Assembly (NCBI RefSeq): GCF_036711975.1
Contig: NC_091971.1
Location: 13,461,501-13,525,500 of the forward strand
Reading direction: 5' to 3'
Source: Onthophagus taurus
Taxonomy: Eukaryota > Arthropoda > Insecta > Coleoptera > Scarabaeidae
DNA length: 64,000 bases
The position numbers were made by a program, and so were the translations under genes. Positions 1-11,276 of the stretch are shown one piece after another (positions within the stretch are counted from its first letter, which is position 1; every line of letters starts with the position of its first letter). The notes under the pieces were generated by a model. The model had not been told where the DNA came from and did not search any database. It saw only the letters and a list, made by a program, of their open reading frames with translations.

Positions 1-110
1 AGATTGAATACTCATAAAATTAGCTTTAAAATATTCTTTATTTCATCTTAATGTCTCAATTCGTTCTTGAGATACAATTCGTCAAATCTACTACAATCAA
101 TTATAAAGTT
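1..110. repeat. Satellite 1, isolated partial copy
   Basis: This stretch matches the ~181 bp satellite monomer seen in quantity at 2.9-5.9 kb: it has the same ACTCATAAAATTAGC start, the TTCGTTCTTGAGATACAA box and the CGTCAAATCTAC segment. It lacks the middle of the monomer. It is probably the edge of an older array that continues to the left of the window. Confidence 0.8.
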
Positions 111-1414
111 ATACAATTTCTTTGATTCATATAGATTTGCTGTGATAACATTTAACCATTTTAGAAGACGTAATGATAATCACTGCAGATTGAGTACCAC
201 GAGTAAAACACAGGATATGCAAATAGAAGTTGCTGCAAAAAGTTAAATACCTCTTTTGCAAAACATTAAACTGTTCCTATTCCTCAGGTAATTTTAAAAA
301 AATGTAAAAAATCTAGTTGATGTATTTTTGACCAAAATATTTATTAAAATTTTGCAGCAAACCGTAAAAACGTAAATGTTTCGTAAACGATCTTGTAAAC
401 CCAAAAACTTCATCCAGTTGCCAAATTGAATTAGTAGTAACGTTTAGACGTCACAAGGTTTTTTCCTTCAAACAATCTCATTTACACAAAAAAAAAACGT
501 TTATTTTTCAAATTTTCTAAAAATAATCCGAAAGGGAGGTCAACAAATTTTCTTCAATAAATTCTTCTCTTTACATTAATTTTTCTTTTGCATTTTTCTG
601 CATTCCTTTTATACGTTTCATTCTAAATATACTTCGCTTCGTTTATATTTATATGAATAGTTCTTAATGAACTCTTGGGCGAGTTAAAAATAAATTTCTG
701 CGTGAGGAATTTTTCGTAAGGAATTTCCAGGTATCCGTGTCGAATGGATTCCTGACCAAATTAGAAGCGCGCCCTCCGAGCGTGTATTTGAGCGGCCGCG
801 TCTTCGAGACCGGAAGTCGCGTTGTGAAAGCAACGATGGCGCCCCCAGAATTTTACAACCGTTTAATTATAGATTTTGACCCGATTTTGAAGCGCTTTCA
901 AAGCTTTTCACGTCTCCTCTACTACCATTAAACTTGTTTATGTCCTGTTTGAATATCCAACACCAAAAACCGAAAATTTATTACCATCGGTTTAATAAAT
1001 TTATACAACTTCTGTTTTGTCTAGTTTAAATTCTTTGTCAAAAAAAACTAGAAAAGAAATAAATAAAATGTATTAAAAATTTCTGTTTAATGCGTCAGGA
1101 CACATGCTCACATAAACAACTCTTATTATTGGCGTATTTCTTTAGGGTTTTTGCCAAGAAAATTTCAATTCTTTGTAATGACGACATTTAAACGCCCAAA
1201 CTTTTCTTGACGTCATTGAGAAAAACACCAAAATCAAGGACTCGTTATCCCGGGAACAAATATACAGCACCACGGCCCGTTCATGACGTCACGAATAGGT
1301 AGGCAACTTTGAATGAGCAAATGTTAGAAATAATACTAGACATAGAACTAGAATAATGGGGGTTAAGCCGTGCGTAAAACCATGTTTGTGGGAAATAAGA
1401 AATTGTTTATGGCA
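111..1414. other. Non-coding region with a GC-rich island (about 725-935)
   Basis: Most of this stretch is AT-rich with no convincing gene. The exception is about 725-935, which is clearly richer in GC and CpG than anything nearby (for example GCGCGCCCTCC and GCGGCCGCG). It holds a short open frame beginning just after a possible acceptor (TTTCCAG at about 724-730) and ending at 931. I do not recognise the protein. It could be a terminal exon of an upstream gene, a 5' UTR (it contains AACGATGGCGCCC), or chance. A perfect CRE-like TGACGTCA lies at about 1274-1281, and a relic of the CTAGTTCTAG repeat family near 1338-1360. Confidence 0.3.
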
Positions 1415-1470
1415 CATTGAACACTCATAAAATTAGCTTTAAAATGTTCATTGTAATAAAATAATTTAAA
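1415..1470. repeat. Satellite 1 fragment
   Basis: A short match to the satellite 1 monomer (TGGCACATTGAACACTCATA followed by the AAATTAGCTTTAAAATGTTC segment). It is cut off where the Penelope-derived DNA begins, which suggests that the mobile element entered a satellite array. Confidence 0.7.
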
Positions 1471-1515
1471 AGAACATCTTTTACTTGCTAAAAATTATTT
1501 ATTTACTCAGATCCA

Positions 1516-1549
1516 ATGAAAATAGATAAAACATACACGTTAAAATGTT
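1516..1549 (+). repeat. Inverted copy of the Penelope RT segment
   Basis: These 34 bases match the reverse complement of 2434-2467, the 5' end of the recognisable reverse-transcriptase frame, with one mismatch by eye. The two copies face each other across about 0.9 kb. Partial inverted or tandem copies are a known feature of Penelope-like insertions, so this is probably a truncated second copy of the same family. Confidence 0.75.
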
Positions 1550-1599
1550 AAATAAATGTTAAAAAATGTAAAAAAAACTTACAGTCGTTGAAACTTTAT

Positions 1600-2467
1600 A
1601 ATACGCGTGGTGTTGATATAAATATATACAATATTACCAACAGAATTAGATTTAGTTTTGTTTTCGTGAATGCGTGTTTCTAGTTTTCTGCCAGTTTGGC
1701 CAATATAAACACCTTTACATTTAGAACATTTGATTGAATACACCCCATTTTCTTTCATTTTACTATTAATCTTGTAATGATAATAAGATATTAAGTATGT
1801 TGTTCCTATTTGAAAAAGCTAATGAAATGTTGTACTTTAAAAAGATAAATTTGGAATGATAGGTAATATTATTAAACTCAATAGGTTTATAAATGTTGAG
1901 TTCTTTTTCGGGTTTCGAATATTAAGGTTTGTTAACAATTTTCAAAGGAAATTTGTTTTTTTTTGCTAAATTTTGTATAAAATTCATTTCTTTAATTTTA
2001 CTTTCTTTGGATAGAGGATATTTTATTGTACGGTTAATTAAGAATCTGAAATTTGCCAACTTCTAGTTAAGATATATATCATAACATATTTTGGCGTCAT
2101 TCAAATGTGTTAAGGTTAAATTTAGAAAGTTAAGTGTTTTATCATTATTTATTTCTACAGTGAAATGCAAGTTTTTAAGTAAATTATTTAAATATTCTAA
2201 ACATTCAAAGAGTAAAGTTCTATCTCCCTCCCAAACACAAAACATATCATCGACATACCTGATCCAACTGTGGATATTTTCTTTGAAAAGGTTATTATCA
2301 TTAATAATATTATTATTTTCAATGTAATCGAGAAAAATATTAGCTAGTAGACCTGATAAAGGCATTCCCATAGGGAGTCCTTCTTTGATTTTATAAAACT
2401 CGTTGTTAAAAGTACAAAAGTTTTGAGTTGTGCAACATTTTAACGTGTATGTTTTGTCTATTTTCAT
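1600..2467 (-). pseudogene. Penelope-like retroelement remnant: RT C-terminal part plus GIY-YIG endonuclease
   Basis: On the minus strand, 2467-2063 is open for 134 codons and encodes the late part of a reverse transcriptase. GLPMGMPLSGLLANIFLDYI corresponds to the motif before the active site, and IRYVDDMFCVW holds the YxDD catalytic pair, followed by a typical NNDKTLNFLNLTL block. After frameshifts and stops (about 2062-1760) the reading resumes near 1758 as GVYSIKCSKCKGVYIGQTGR, a GIY-YIG nuclease signature (GVY...YIGQTGR). RT followed by GIY-YIG is diagnostic of Penelope-like elements. The N-terminal RT motifs are missing and the element is inactive. It lies within satellite 1 DNA. Confidence 0.85.
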
Positions 2468-2478
2468 TTATATTACAG

Positions 2479-2524
2479 ATTCAGACTGATGATGGGGTTG
2501 ATACCCGAAACTAGTATCTAAATT
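2479..2524 (+). ncRNA. Hammerhead ribozyme-like motif (type I layout) beside the Penelope remnant
   Basis: In order, the sequence shows CTGATGA (2486-2492), one unpaired T, a short hairpin GGG/CCC (2494-2506), GAAAC (2507-2511), a two-base loop, GT and A. This is the minimal hammerhead core CUGANGA / GAAA / UH with a two-pair helix III. The flanks ATTCAGA and TCTAAAT can pair as helix I with one mismatch. Cleavage would follow A2516. Penelope-like elements are known to carry minimal type I hammerheads. Oddities are the extra T before helix II and the strand, which is opposite to the adjacent RT frame. Activity is not shown. Confidence 0.55.
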
Positions 2525-2828
2525 ATAAAATTTTTCATGAAAACGAAACAAATGAGGTATCACAAAACAGACGTGACCATCTTGGCGGAGCGAGAAGAGA
2601 CTGAAAAAATTTTTATTTGTATTCAACCACAGTTTTTATATTATTTCATTGTAACTTTATTATACGCATCACGTTTCATATCTCCTCCATATTGGTTTTT
2701 TATGAATTTAACGATATTTTTCTGGATATTATATAAGATTTAAAATTGATCACTTTTTCAAACAAATTTTTCAACATTTCAAAAAGTTTTTTCAAATGAT
2801 TACATCTGTTTGCTTCACTTTTTGACAT

Positions 2829-2868
2829 TTTCGGCTGAGAATGAAGTTGTAAACTTCGAAACCGGTCC
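2829..2868 (+). ncRNA. Degenerate hammerhead-like motif
   Basis: The stretch has a CTGA start, a hairpin GAAG/CTTC, then GAAAC, a CG loop and GTC, which fits the helix III and cleavage-site part of a minimal hammerhead. The first core box reads CTGAGAA rather than CTGANGA, so one conserved position is lost, and helix I pairs poorly. It is probably a decayed relative of the motif at 2479-2524, marking the end of another Penelope-derived piece just before the satellite resumes. Confidence 0.3.
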
Positions 2869-2904
2869 CAATTAAAATAATTCTGCAAGTGCGAAGTTCA
2901 CATA

Positions 2905-4090
2905 TTTCGTTTTATTCGTTAAATCTACAATAATCAAACTTGCGGAAATAGGTTTAAAAAATCATAACAACCTTGTTTGTGGGAAATAAGAAATTATTTA
3001 TGGCACATTGAATGCTCATTAAATTAGCGTTAAAATGTTGTTTGTTTCATCTTTATATATTAATTTGTTCTTGAGATACAACGTTTTAAATTCTATTCGT
3101 GAAATTTACAATAATCAATCATGCAGGGTTGGGTTCAAAAAATCATAACAACCATGTTTGTAGGAAATAAGAAATTATTTAAAGCACATTGAATGCCCAT
3201 AAAATTAGCTTTAGAATGTTCTTTGTTTCATCTTTATATCTCAATTCGTTCTTGAGATACAACTTTTTAAATTCTATTCGTCAAATCTACAATAATCAAA
3301 CATGCAGAGTTGGGTTCAAAAAATCATAACAACCATGTTTGAGGGAAATAAGAAATTATTTATGGCACATTGAATATTCATAAAATTAGCTTCAAAAAGT
3401 TCTGTGTTTCATCTTACTATCTCAATTCGTTCTTGAGATACAACTTTTTCAATGCCATTCTTCAAATCTATAGTAATCAAACACGTACAGGTGTCTTTAT
3501 AAAATCATAACAACCTTGTTTGTGGGAAATAAGAAATTATTTATGGCACATTGAATGCTCATAAAATTAGCGTTAAAATGTTGTTTGTTTCATCTTTATA
3601 TATCTATTTGTTCTTGAGATACAACGTTTTAAATTCTATTCGTCAAATTTACAATAATCAATCATGCAGAGTTGGGTTCAAAAAATCATAACAACCATGT
3701 TTGTAGGAAATAAGAAATTATTTAATGCACATTGAATGCTCATAAAATTAGCTTTATAATGTTCTTTGTTTCATCTTTATATCTCAATTCGTTCTTGAGA
3801 TACAACTTTTTAAATTCTATTCGTCAAATCTACAATAATCAAACATGCAGAGTTGGGTTCAAAAAATCATAACAACCATGTTTGAGGGAAATAAGAAATT
3901 ATTTATGGCACATTGAATATTCATAAAATTAGCTTCAAAAAGTTCTGTGTTTCATCTTACTATCTCAATTCGTTCTTGAGATACAACTTTTTCAATGCCA
4001 TTCTTCAAATCTATAGTAATCAAACACGTATAGGTGTCTTTATAAAATCATAACAACCATGTTTGTGGGAAATAAGAAATTATTTATGGC
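2905..4090. repeat. Satellite 1 array, left block (~181 bp monomer)
   Basis: Head-to-tail copies of a monomer of about 181 bp with landmarks TTCGTTCTTGAGATACAA, CAATAATCAAACATGCAGAG, CATAACAACCATGTTTG and GGCACATTGAATRCTCATAA. Within this block a three-monomer pattern (versions with AATGCTC, AATGCTC and AATATTC) is repeated, hinting at higher-order organisation. No coding frame survives. Confidence 0.9.
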
Positions 4091-4541
4091 ATATATATTC
4101 AGGGTGATATATAGGTCTAAGTTGTTGAATGAACAAAATTGTGATGACATATGAACCAATTATCTCTTTTTCTCTTTCTCTTTCGTTTTTTTTCTTTCTC
4201 TTTCTTTTATTGTCTTTTCGTGTTTCTTCTCCTTTCCTTGTCTTAGCTCTTCTTAATTACTAGATGGCTTGTCTTACTGATATGTATAATTGTTATTAGT
4301 TTTAAGTTTTTGGTAACAAGAAGTCTTTCTATTTCCGTCTGCCATCATGAAGTTTTAGTTTATATATACAAAATGTAGAAAAAGGACCAATGAAAAACAG
4401 CTGACCCACTGGGAATGCTGACTTGGTCCTTTATAACTCATGGCAATCAAATTTTTGTTTTATTTTAGTTTTTAATTATTTTGTTATGGGAGTTTATAAT
4501 GGTGCTATGGGTTAATAAACATTATTATTACTATTATTATA
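4091..4541 (+). mobile_element. Insertion inside satellite 1, probable 3' end of a non-LTR retrotransposon
   Basis: The satellite monomer is broken after ATTTATGGCA and resumes at ATTGAATACTCAT. The intervening ~450 bp is unrelated and ends in GGTTAATAAACATTATTATT and further ATT units, the kind of A/T microsatellite tail left by LINE or SINE insertion. It has a pyrimidine-rich CTTTTTCT stretch and no open frame. Three satellite bases are missing at the junction and I see no clear target-site duplication. The family is not identified. Confidence 0.55.
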
Positions 4542-5862
4542 TTGAATACTCATAGAATTAAGTTTAAAATGTAATTTGTTTCATCTTAATATCTCAATTC
4601 GTTCTTGAGATACAACTTTTTAAATTCTATTCGTCAAATCTATAATAATCAAACATGCAGAGTTGGGTTCAAAAAATCATACCAAACATGTTTGTGGGAA
4701 ATAAAAAATTATTTATGGCACATTGAATACTCATAAAATTAGCTTTAAAATGTCCTTTGTTTCATTTTAATATCTCAATTCGTTCTTGAGATACAACTGT
4801 TTAAATTCTATTCGTCACATCTACAATAATCAAACATGCAGAGTTGGGTTTAAAAAATCATAACAACCTTGTTTATTGGAAACAGGAAATTTTTTATGGC
4901 ACATTGAATACTCATAAAATTAGCTTTAAAATGTCCTTTGTTTCATTTTAATATCTCAATTCGTTCTTGAGATACAACTGTTTAAATTCTATTCGTCACA
5001 TCTACAATAATCAAACACGCAGAGTTGGGTTTAAAAAATCATAACAACCTTGTTTATTGGAAATAGGAAATTATTTATGGCACATTGAATACTCATAAAA
5101 TTAGCTTTAAAATGTCCTTTGTTTCATTTTAATATCTCAATTCGTTCTTGAGATACAACTGTTTAAATTCTATTCGTCACATCTACAATAATCAAACATG
5201 CAGAGTTGGGTTTAAAAATTCATAACAACCTTGTTTGTGGGAAATAATAAATTATTTATGGCATATTGAATACTCATAAAAGTAATTTTAAAATGTTCTT
5301 TATTTCATCTTAATATCTCAATTCGTTCTTGAGATACAACTGTTTAAATTCTATTCGTCACATCTACAATAATCAAACATGCAGAGTTGGGTTTAAAAAA
5401 TCATAACAACCTTGTTTATTGGAAATAGGAAATTATTTATGGCACATTGAATACTCATAAAATTAGCTTTAAAATGTCCTTTGTTTCATTTTAATATCTC
5501 AATTCGTTCTTGAGATACAACTGTTTAAATTCTATTCGTCACATCTACAATAATCAAACATGCAGAGTTGGGTTTAAAAAATCATAACAACCTTGTTTAT
5601 TGGAAACAGGAAATTATTTATGGCACATTGAATACTCATAAAATTAGCTTTAAAATGTCCTTTGTTTCATTTTAATATCTCAATTCGTTCTTGAGATACA
5701 ACTGTTTAAATTCTATTCGTTACATCTACAATAATCAAACATGCAGAGTTGGGTTTAAAAAATCATAACAACCATGTTTGTGGGGAATAAGAAATTATTT
5801 ATGGCACAGTGAAGTCATAAAATTGGCTTTAAAATGTTTATTGTTTTATTTTTTTTCGAATC
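4542..5862. repeat. Satellite 1 array, right block
   Basis: Seven or so consecutive monomers. The GTTCTTGAG landmark falls at 4601, 4782, 4963, 5144 and 5325, a spacing of 180-181 bp. Monomers here are more alike than in the left block and share the CTGTTTAAATTCTATTCG and TTATTGGAAA variants, which suggests recent local homogenisation. The array decays near 5860 into single-copy sequence. Confidence 0.92.
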
Positions 5863-6728
5863 CTAGAACTAGAAAGTTTCAGGTTTAGCCCTTAGACAGG
5901 GTTTTCAGTCTTCTTAAACTTTACCATAAAATAATCTGTTATGTAAATGAAAAACAAACAACCAATTATACAAGTTTATTTTAACAAAAAGGGCTAAAAT
6001 TACAAGAAACCATAATAAATAGGAACAATGCAATATCTTTTTTAAATTTTAAATGTTGCTTCATTCCTTTTAACAATCAGTCAGTTAAGTACATATTTGC
6101 ACTACTTAATTAATATTTTTTTATAATAATTATCAGAGTCTATTAACTGTATTAAAATAAATTATTTAAAAAACCGTCCTATATCACATAACAAGGGTGA
6201 AAAAAGTAATAATGTTAATAAAATGTAATGAATTAAGTTAAATTATTAGCAGCTTTATTTTAGCTTTATGTTTATCATTATTTTTGTATTTTTATGTTAT
6301 GTATAAGCTCTTTAAATTCCACACAGTGGATACAATATCGTCTTTATTTTTTAAGGAAACATTAAACACTAATAAAAGCAGCTTCTGTAGATTGCTTCTT
6401 GAGTAATAATAGCTCTCTAAATTGTACTATAAATCTCGTTTTCTTTCTTTTTTAATTACTTTAAAAAATTGTTTTAAAAAAAGTATTGCTCCAAACTTTA
6501 TTAACAAAAAAAATAGAATTAAATTGCACTTAATCTTAAAAAGAAAAATAATTAATAACTTTTTGTCACTTATTTCTCTTTGCTTTGTTTTAATTAACGT
6601 CTCGAAAGTTCCAGAAGAATTTTATTTTCTTTTTTTTTTTACCGTTTTCTTGGCCAAAAAACAACCAACTTAAAACATTTAACAAATCTCGCGAACGGAA
6701 CGAAATCGAAACGATCATTTAGTAGATG
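5863..6728. other. AT-rich region downstream of DOLPP1
   Basis: No gene is visible. The region follows the minus-strand DOLPP1 stop codon and should contain its 3' UTR; several minus-strand AATAAA-type signals (TTTATT on the plus strand) occur, so the poly(A) site cannot be fixed. The plus-strand open frame at 6422-6673 has lysine/phenylalanine-rich composition typical of chance frames in such DNA. Confidence 0.5.
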
Positions 6729-7689
6729 TCATTGTGATTTCATGCTGACCAATTTTCGGCTACGAGCTCGAACTTCCTGCCTTGTATTTGTGTACTCAAA
6801 CCACAGCACATTTGGAATTAATGTTGTATCACGTAAAAGAAGAAATTCTGATATTTTCCTACAAATTTAATTAAAATAAATTAAATAAATTTAATTTGAT
6901 TGACTCACCAAGTAACAATTCTTGGAAATAAAGGTGTAAAAACCAAATAAGTCAATGAAAACCAAACTGTGGCAAATAATGCACCAACAAAAGCTCCACA
7001 AATAACTTGAGTGATTGTATGATATTGTAAATAAACTCTACTTATACACACTAAAACTGCTGCCAATGTAGAAGAGGATATAATTAATATTTTTGAAACG
7101 TTTTCCATTATAGTATTATTATTCATATGATGTAATCTAAAAGAACAAAGAATTAATCACTTTCTATTTTGATTTAAAATTCCTTACCTTATAAATACAA
7201 AATAAATAACATAAGTAGCAAAGAACCACATAAATTGGGCATGAGATGAAGGCATCCCATACTCATTATAAACAACATTTCTTGCCATAGGTCTTGTTTC
7301 TTGTATCGCATGTTTTAAAAAGTAATTCAACATTTCACAGAGTATTGTCCCACTAAAGAATGTGATGGTGTGTAAATCTCTTCTAAATAATATTAATGTT
7401 AAAAAACCCGAGCCGATACCGAACGGAGCAAGACTTATAAACGCTAAAAATTTGCCGATAATATCCCCTACAATAACAAGAATATAAATAGAGATAAAGA
7501 TACAAAGAAGAGAGCATAAAAAAGCGATCAACGGTTATTTCCGTAACACAAAAGGCGTACGAATTTTTTATAAATTAAATTACCTTGAGGATATTCCACT
7601 AATGTTAAAGAAAACGGAACCCATTCTAATTTGTCGTTTTCGTTTACGGTTTTTGAAAAATAATTTTCGTCCGGAGCAGACGTGGCCAT
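6729..7689 (-). CDS. DOLPP1: Dolichyldiphosphatase (DOLPP1), four exons, complete
   Basis: The enzyme removes a phosphate from dolichyl pyrophosphate at the lumenal face of the ER, recycling the lipid carrier of N-glycosylation. Coding exons are 7584-7689, 7188-7467, 6909-7136 and 6729-6858, all with GT-AG introns of 50-116 bp, giving 247 residues (the human protein has 238). PAP2-type phosphatase motifs are intact: KHAIQETRP (residues 87-95), PSSH (108-111) and [13 protein letters not shown] with the catalytic R162 and H168. Several hydrophobic segments fit a multi-pass membrane protein, and the conserved ending [10 protein letters not shown] is present. The start gives MATSAPDEN, followed by the conserved [16 protein letters not shown] block. 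No defect is seen. It is followed on the same strand by repeat DNA, with CdsA (also minus) upstream. Confidence 0.95.
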
Positions 7690-8160
7690 TTTAACATTTT
7701 AATTTTTTTTGACAGCTTGAATAAAAATTAGACATCGTGGTTCTCAACATCATGTCGATAAAACAGATTTCATTAGATAACTTTTAATTTTATTCTATAA
7801 TTAATATGTAATGATTAAAAATTAAACAATTTCCATAAAAAAAAAGAAAATAACATTAATTATTATATTTATTTTCTTATTATTTATATTTTTATATTCA
7901 AAATTAATTTTAATACGTAAAATTTCGGATATAATTCAATAGATGGCGCACCTACAAATATTTAAATTTGATACTTTCATTAATAACATTTTATTTATAA
8001 TTATTTGTTGTTTTTATTAAATATTGCACCGCGAAATCAATGCTTTTAACGACTCTTAATATCTTGCTCGGTGAAAAGTCATTCAGATCCTTTGGGGAGA
8101 TAAACTGTGACTAAAAAATCAAGAATCTGATACATTTAACAGTAGGGCTGCGGCCAACGA
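7690..8160. other. DOLPP1 upstream region
   Basis: This region is AT-rich DNA between the DOLPP1 start codon and the first repeat. It should include the promoter and 5' UTR, but I see no clear TATA box or initiator. It contains short stretches typical of insect intergenic DNA (for example AGATGGCGCACC near 7944) and no open frame. Confidence 0.4.
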
Positions 8161-9000
8161 GTTGGATAACCTTATTACTTTCTAGTTCTAGGTCTAGTGT
8201 TAGTTCTAGTTTTAGTGCAATAAAAATATACGACATAGTGATAAGTAGCAACATCATGTTTGATCACAAAAGAACACCATGCAGTTGTCCATTTGTCTAT
8301 TATATGATAACTAACTTCAGATTTAAAGTGCCAACCTCATTTTGACATATTTGTAATCTTCATTAAAAATCCTTTAAAATGAGTACAAACACGACATATT
8401 TATCTTCAATGTTAATGAAGTTATGGTCAACTTCCGGTTAAGAATGCTAACGTCAATTTTGACATATTTGTAATCGTCGTGAAAAATTCTTTAAAATGAG
8501 GCTAAACATGATACGTTTAATTCCAATATTACTCGAGATATAAGCAACTTCCGGTTTGAAATGTCAATGTCATTTTCACAAATTCTTGATTTTTATAAAA
8601 TGTCTTAATATTTGTCACAAAAACAAAAATATAATAACAAAAAATCAAAAATTAAGGTTGGTATTAATATTTAAAAATTAAATTGCTATCTTCATTGTTG
8701 CTAACTTCGGGTTTAATGTTTTTTATTCTAACTTTTTTGTTTTTTGAGATAAGTGCGTCATCTTTGGACTCATTTTAAAGGTTTTTTAATGAAGATGACA
8801 AATATGTCAAAATTGACGTTGACGTTTCAAACCGGAAGTGCTTGTATTTTCATTAATATTAAAGTAAATATGTCGAGTTTGAACTCATTTTAAAGGATTT
8901 TTTATGAAGATTACGAATATAATAACATTCGGATTTAGTCCCACGTCTCAACTTTCTAGTTCTAGGTCTAAGTTAGTTCCAGTTTTAATTGTTGTTTAAC
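8161..9000. mobile_element. Fold-back repeat element (CTAGTTCTAG family)
   Basis: Outer copies of TTTCTAGTTCTAGGTCTA (about 8179 and 8955) flank an interior of inverted modules. On the left is GACATATTTGTAATCTTCAT with ATCCTTTAAAATGAG; on the right is the reverse, CTCATTTTAAAGGAT with ATGAAGATTACGAATAT. Modules such as ACTTCCGGTT and GTCAATTTTGACATATT recur in both orientations. There is no coding capacity. The same family is found at 41.4-41.6, 45.2-45.8, 49.9-50.1 and 54.7-56.3 kb, so it is an amplified non-autonomous element; its class cannot be told from here. Confidence 0.7.
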
Positions 9001-9032
9001 CCTCATATTCTTGTACATGTTAATTGATCTAA

Positions 9033-9590
9033 AAAAATTTTTTTTTTGATTTAATCCACTTACCTTGCTTATAATTTCATCCCTTTACCCGTTTTGAATT
9101 AAATCCAACCTTTAAATCCAATTAATTGTGTTTTTCATTAAAAAAGACTTAAATTCAACGTCAATTTTGACAAGCAACTGTCATATTTGGATCTTAATCA
9201 CCATGGTAACTGAGTCAAGTTGGATAACCTTAAAATAATAAAATTTTATTCCGATTTTTTTACCAAATTCTAACCTAATTTTTATTAATTTTAAAACAAT
9301 TCGAATTCTTTACGATTATCTCGCATTCATAACAAATTCGTTAATTGTAATTAATTTAAATCGATTCTAATTAAGAGAAATAAATTAAAAATATCTTTTT
9401 TTGATTTAATCCACTTACCTTGTTTATAATTCCCTAGATAAACCAAGTTTGAGTTAAATACAGCCTTTTAAACCAATTAAATAAGACTTTTTCCTTAAAA
9501 AAACTTAAATTCAATTTCAATTTTGACAAGCAACTGCAATATTTGCATCTTAATCACCATGGTAACCGAGTCAAGCTGGATAACCTAACA
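9033..9590. repeat. Tandem duplication of a ~200 bp segment
   Basis: Two diverged copies, about 9045-9232 and 9400-9590, share GATTTAATCCACTTACCTTG at the left, TTTTGACAAGCAACTG in the middle and TCTTAATCACCATGGTAAC near the right end, both finishing in TTGGATAACCT or CTGGATAACCT. A further GTTGGATAACCTTATT at 8161-8176 suggests this is the end of a repeat unit. No open frame is present. Confidence 0.65.
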
Positions 9591-9972
9591 ATAATAAAAA
9601 TATAACCATTAATATTTCGCTTTATATTTTAATATTTTTAATATCTGCTGATTTTCTGAAGTTCTGCTGTTTTATATGAAGGTATTCTCTATCATTCTTT
9701 TTTGTGTCTTAGATATCATTTCTGCACAAAACCATAGATATCTGATACTTACCTATTTTAATTCATTGTTTAACAGTGATGACCACACCAGTTAGAGATC
9801 AATTATCTATCAGATCGACATTTTCCTAAAGTCAATTTACAAAAATAACATCAAATCTGATTCATTAAATAGCCATTTTGTGATTATTGTGTCAAATTTG
9901 ACACTTTAATGTCATCCATCAAGTAAAATGTCAAATTTGACACTACTGGGTTACAACAGAAGATTCCTTCGC
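9591..9972. other. Unannotated AT-rich spacer
   Basis: No gene, repeat or regulatory site could be supported here apart from a short direct repetition of GTCAAATTTGACACT near 9892-9945. Confidence 0.4.
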
Positions 9973-10298
9973 TTTTAAAACACTATATTTTTGAAACTAT
10001 TGCTCCTACAAACATGAATGAAACATCAAAATAATTGGAAACTCTCCAAGTTTTTTGCACATTCACAAATATTTTTCTACATGCACACAGGGTGTTGAGA
10101 CAGCTGCCCTAAGCGATAATGGAAAAAAGGGTGGAACATTCGCGCCAACACGGCCAAACCATTGATGAGGAACTTTGTCATTCAGATATCTGTGAAGTTT
10201 TATACTCCAATGGGAGAAAGCTTGGAGAGTTTGCGATTATTTTGATATATCATACATGTCTGTAGGTGTAATAGTTTTGTATATACAGCGTTTTAAAA
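9973..10298. mobile_element. MITE with ~80 bp terminal inverted repeats
   Basis: The left arm (9973 to about 10053) starts TTTTAAAACACTAT and ends CAAACTCTCCAAG or a close variant. The right arm (about 10217-10298) is its reverse complement with scattered mismatches and starts TTTTAAAACGCTGTAT when read inward. The ~160 bp centre is unrelated to the arms and non-coding. Total length is about 326 bp. No target-site duplication could be assigned with certainty. It is a non-autonomous DNA transposon of unknown superfamily. Confidence 0.75.
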
Positions 10299-11276
10299 AC
10301 AAATCTTTTTATAGTAATATGCATAATTATGATGTTAATGGTAGTTATCTTAAAAAACTAATAAAAATATGCTTTAAATTTAAATAGTAATCATTATTTA
10401 TTTTATAAACACAACAATAGATAAACATCTAAAATATTAACCCTATGATTCATTATATTTACGACTTTTTATTTTAGATTAAAACCTTCAAAAAAAAAGA
10501 ACATAAAATGTACAAAACATAAAAATGCAAAACACAATGAACACATTATAAAAGACATTATACAGGATATTAATTAATATTTACTTAAGGTTATAAATAA
10601 TTTACATTTAATACCCTGAATATTGCGATTTTTCTAAAACTTTAAAATTAAATAATGCCCTAAAAAATGCGAATTAGAAGAAAATTGTGTGAAAGAAATG
10701 TATAAAATGGAAAGCATTGTACCACTTAGAATTAATTACAAATATAGATTCTAAATTCTAAGATTTAAGACATAAACAACGACGTTGACATATACATACA
10801 TTATTTAGAGGTACATTAAAGTGAGTGCATCTTTAAAATTGGAAATAAAGGGTTTTTGGAAATATTGCACATTTATTATTACACTTATCTACATTAATTA
10901 ATTAGCGAAAAGACAACACAAGAAAAATAAGAAAAAGAGAAACAAAGAAATTGAAAAATAGCTTTTTAATCCATAATAAATAAATATATCAATTACTTTT
11001 ATTAACATTCTAAATTACTTGTTTACAAATCCACAAAATTCGTACAAAAAATAGTTTTTTATTCATCATCCATTTTCTATAATTCCTTTTTTCCGTTCTA
11101 AATGAAAAGAAAAACAATGTAAAGTACAATATTACAATAAACACAACAATAAAAACTATGGCTCAATACATACAACAACTTCATTTTTTTTTTTTATATT
11201 AATCTATTTCGAAGACGAAAATATTAAATAATACTGTCTCTCTCTCATTTATTTTTATTTATCCGCAATAACCAAC
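10299..11276. other. Probable 3' UTR of CdsA
   Basis: Very AT-rich, non-coding sequence immediately downstream of the minus-strand CdsA stop codon. Several minus-strand AATAAA candidates exist (plus-strand TTTATT, for example near 10399 and 10851), so the 3' end is uncertain. Confidence 0.45.

Noticed and set aside
6422-6673. Plus-strand open frame of 83 codons
   Set aside because: Lys/Asn/Phe-rich chance frame in AT-rich DNA just downstream of DOLPP1 with no domain or splice context.
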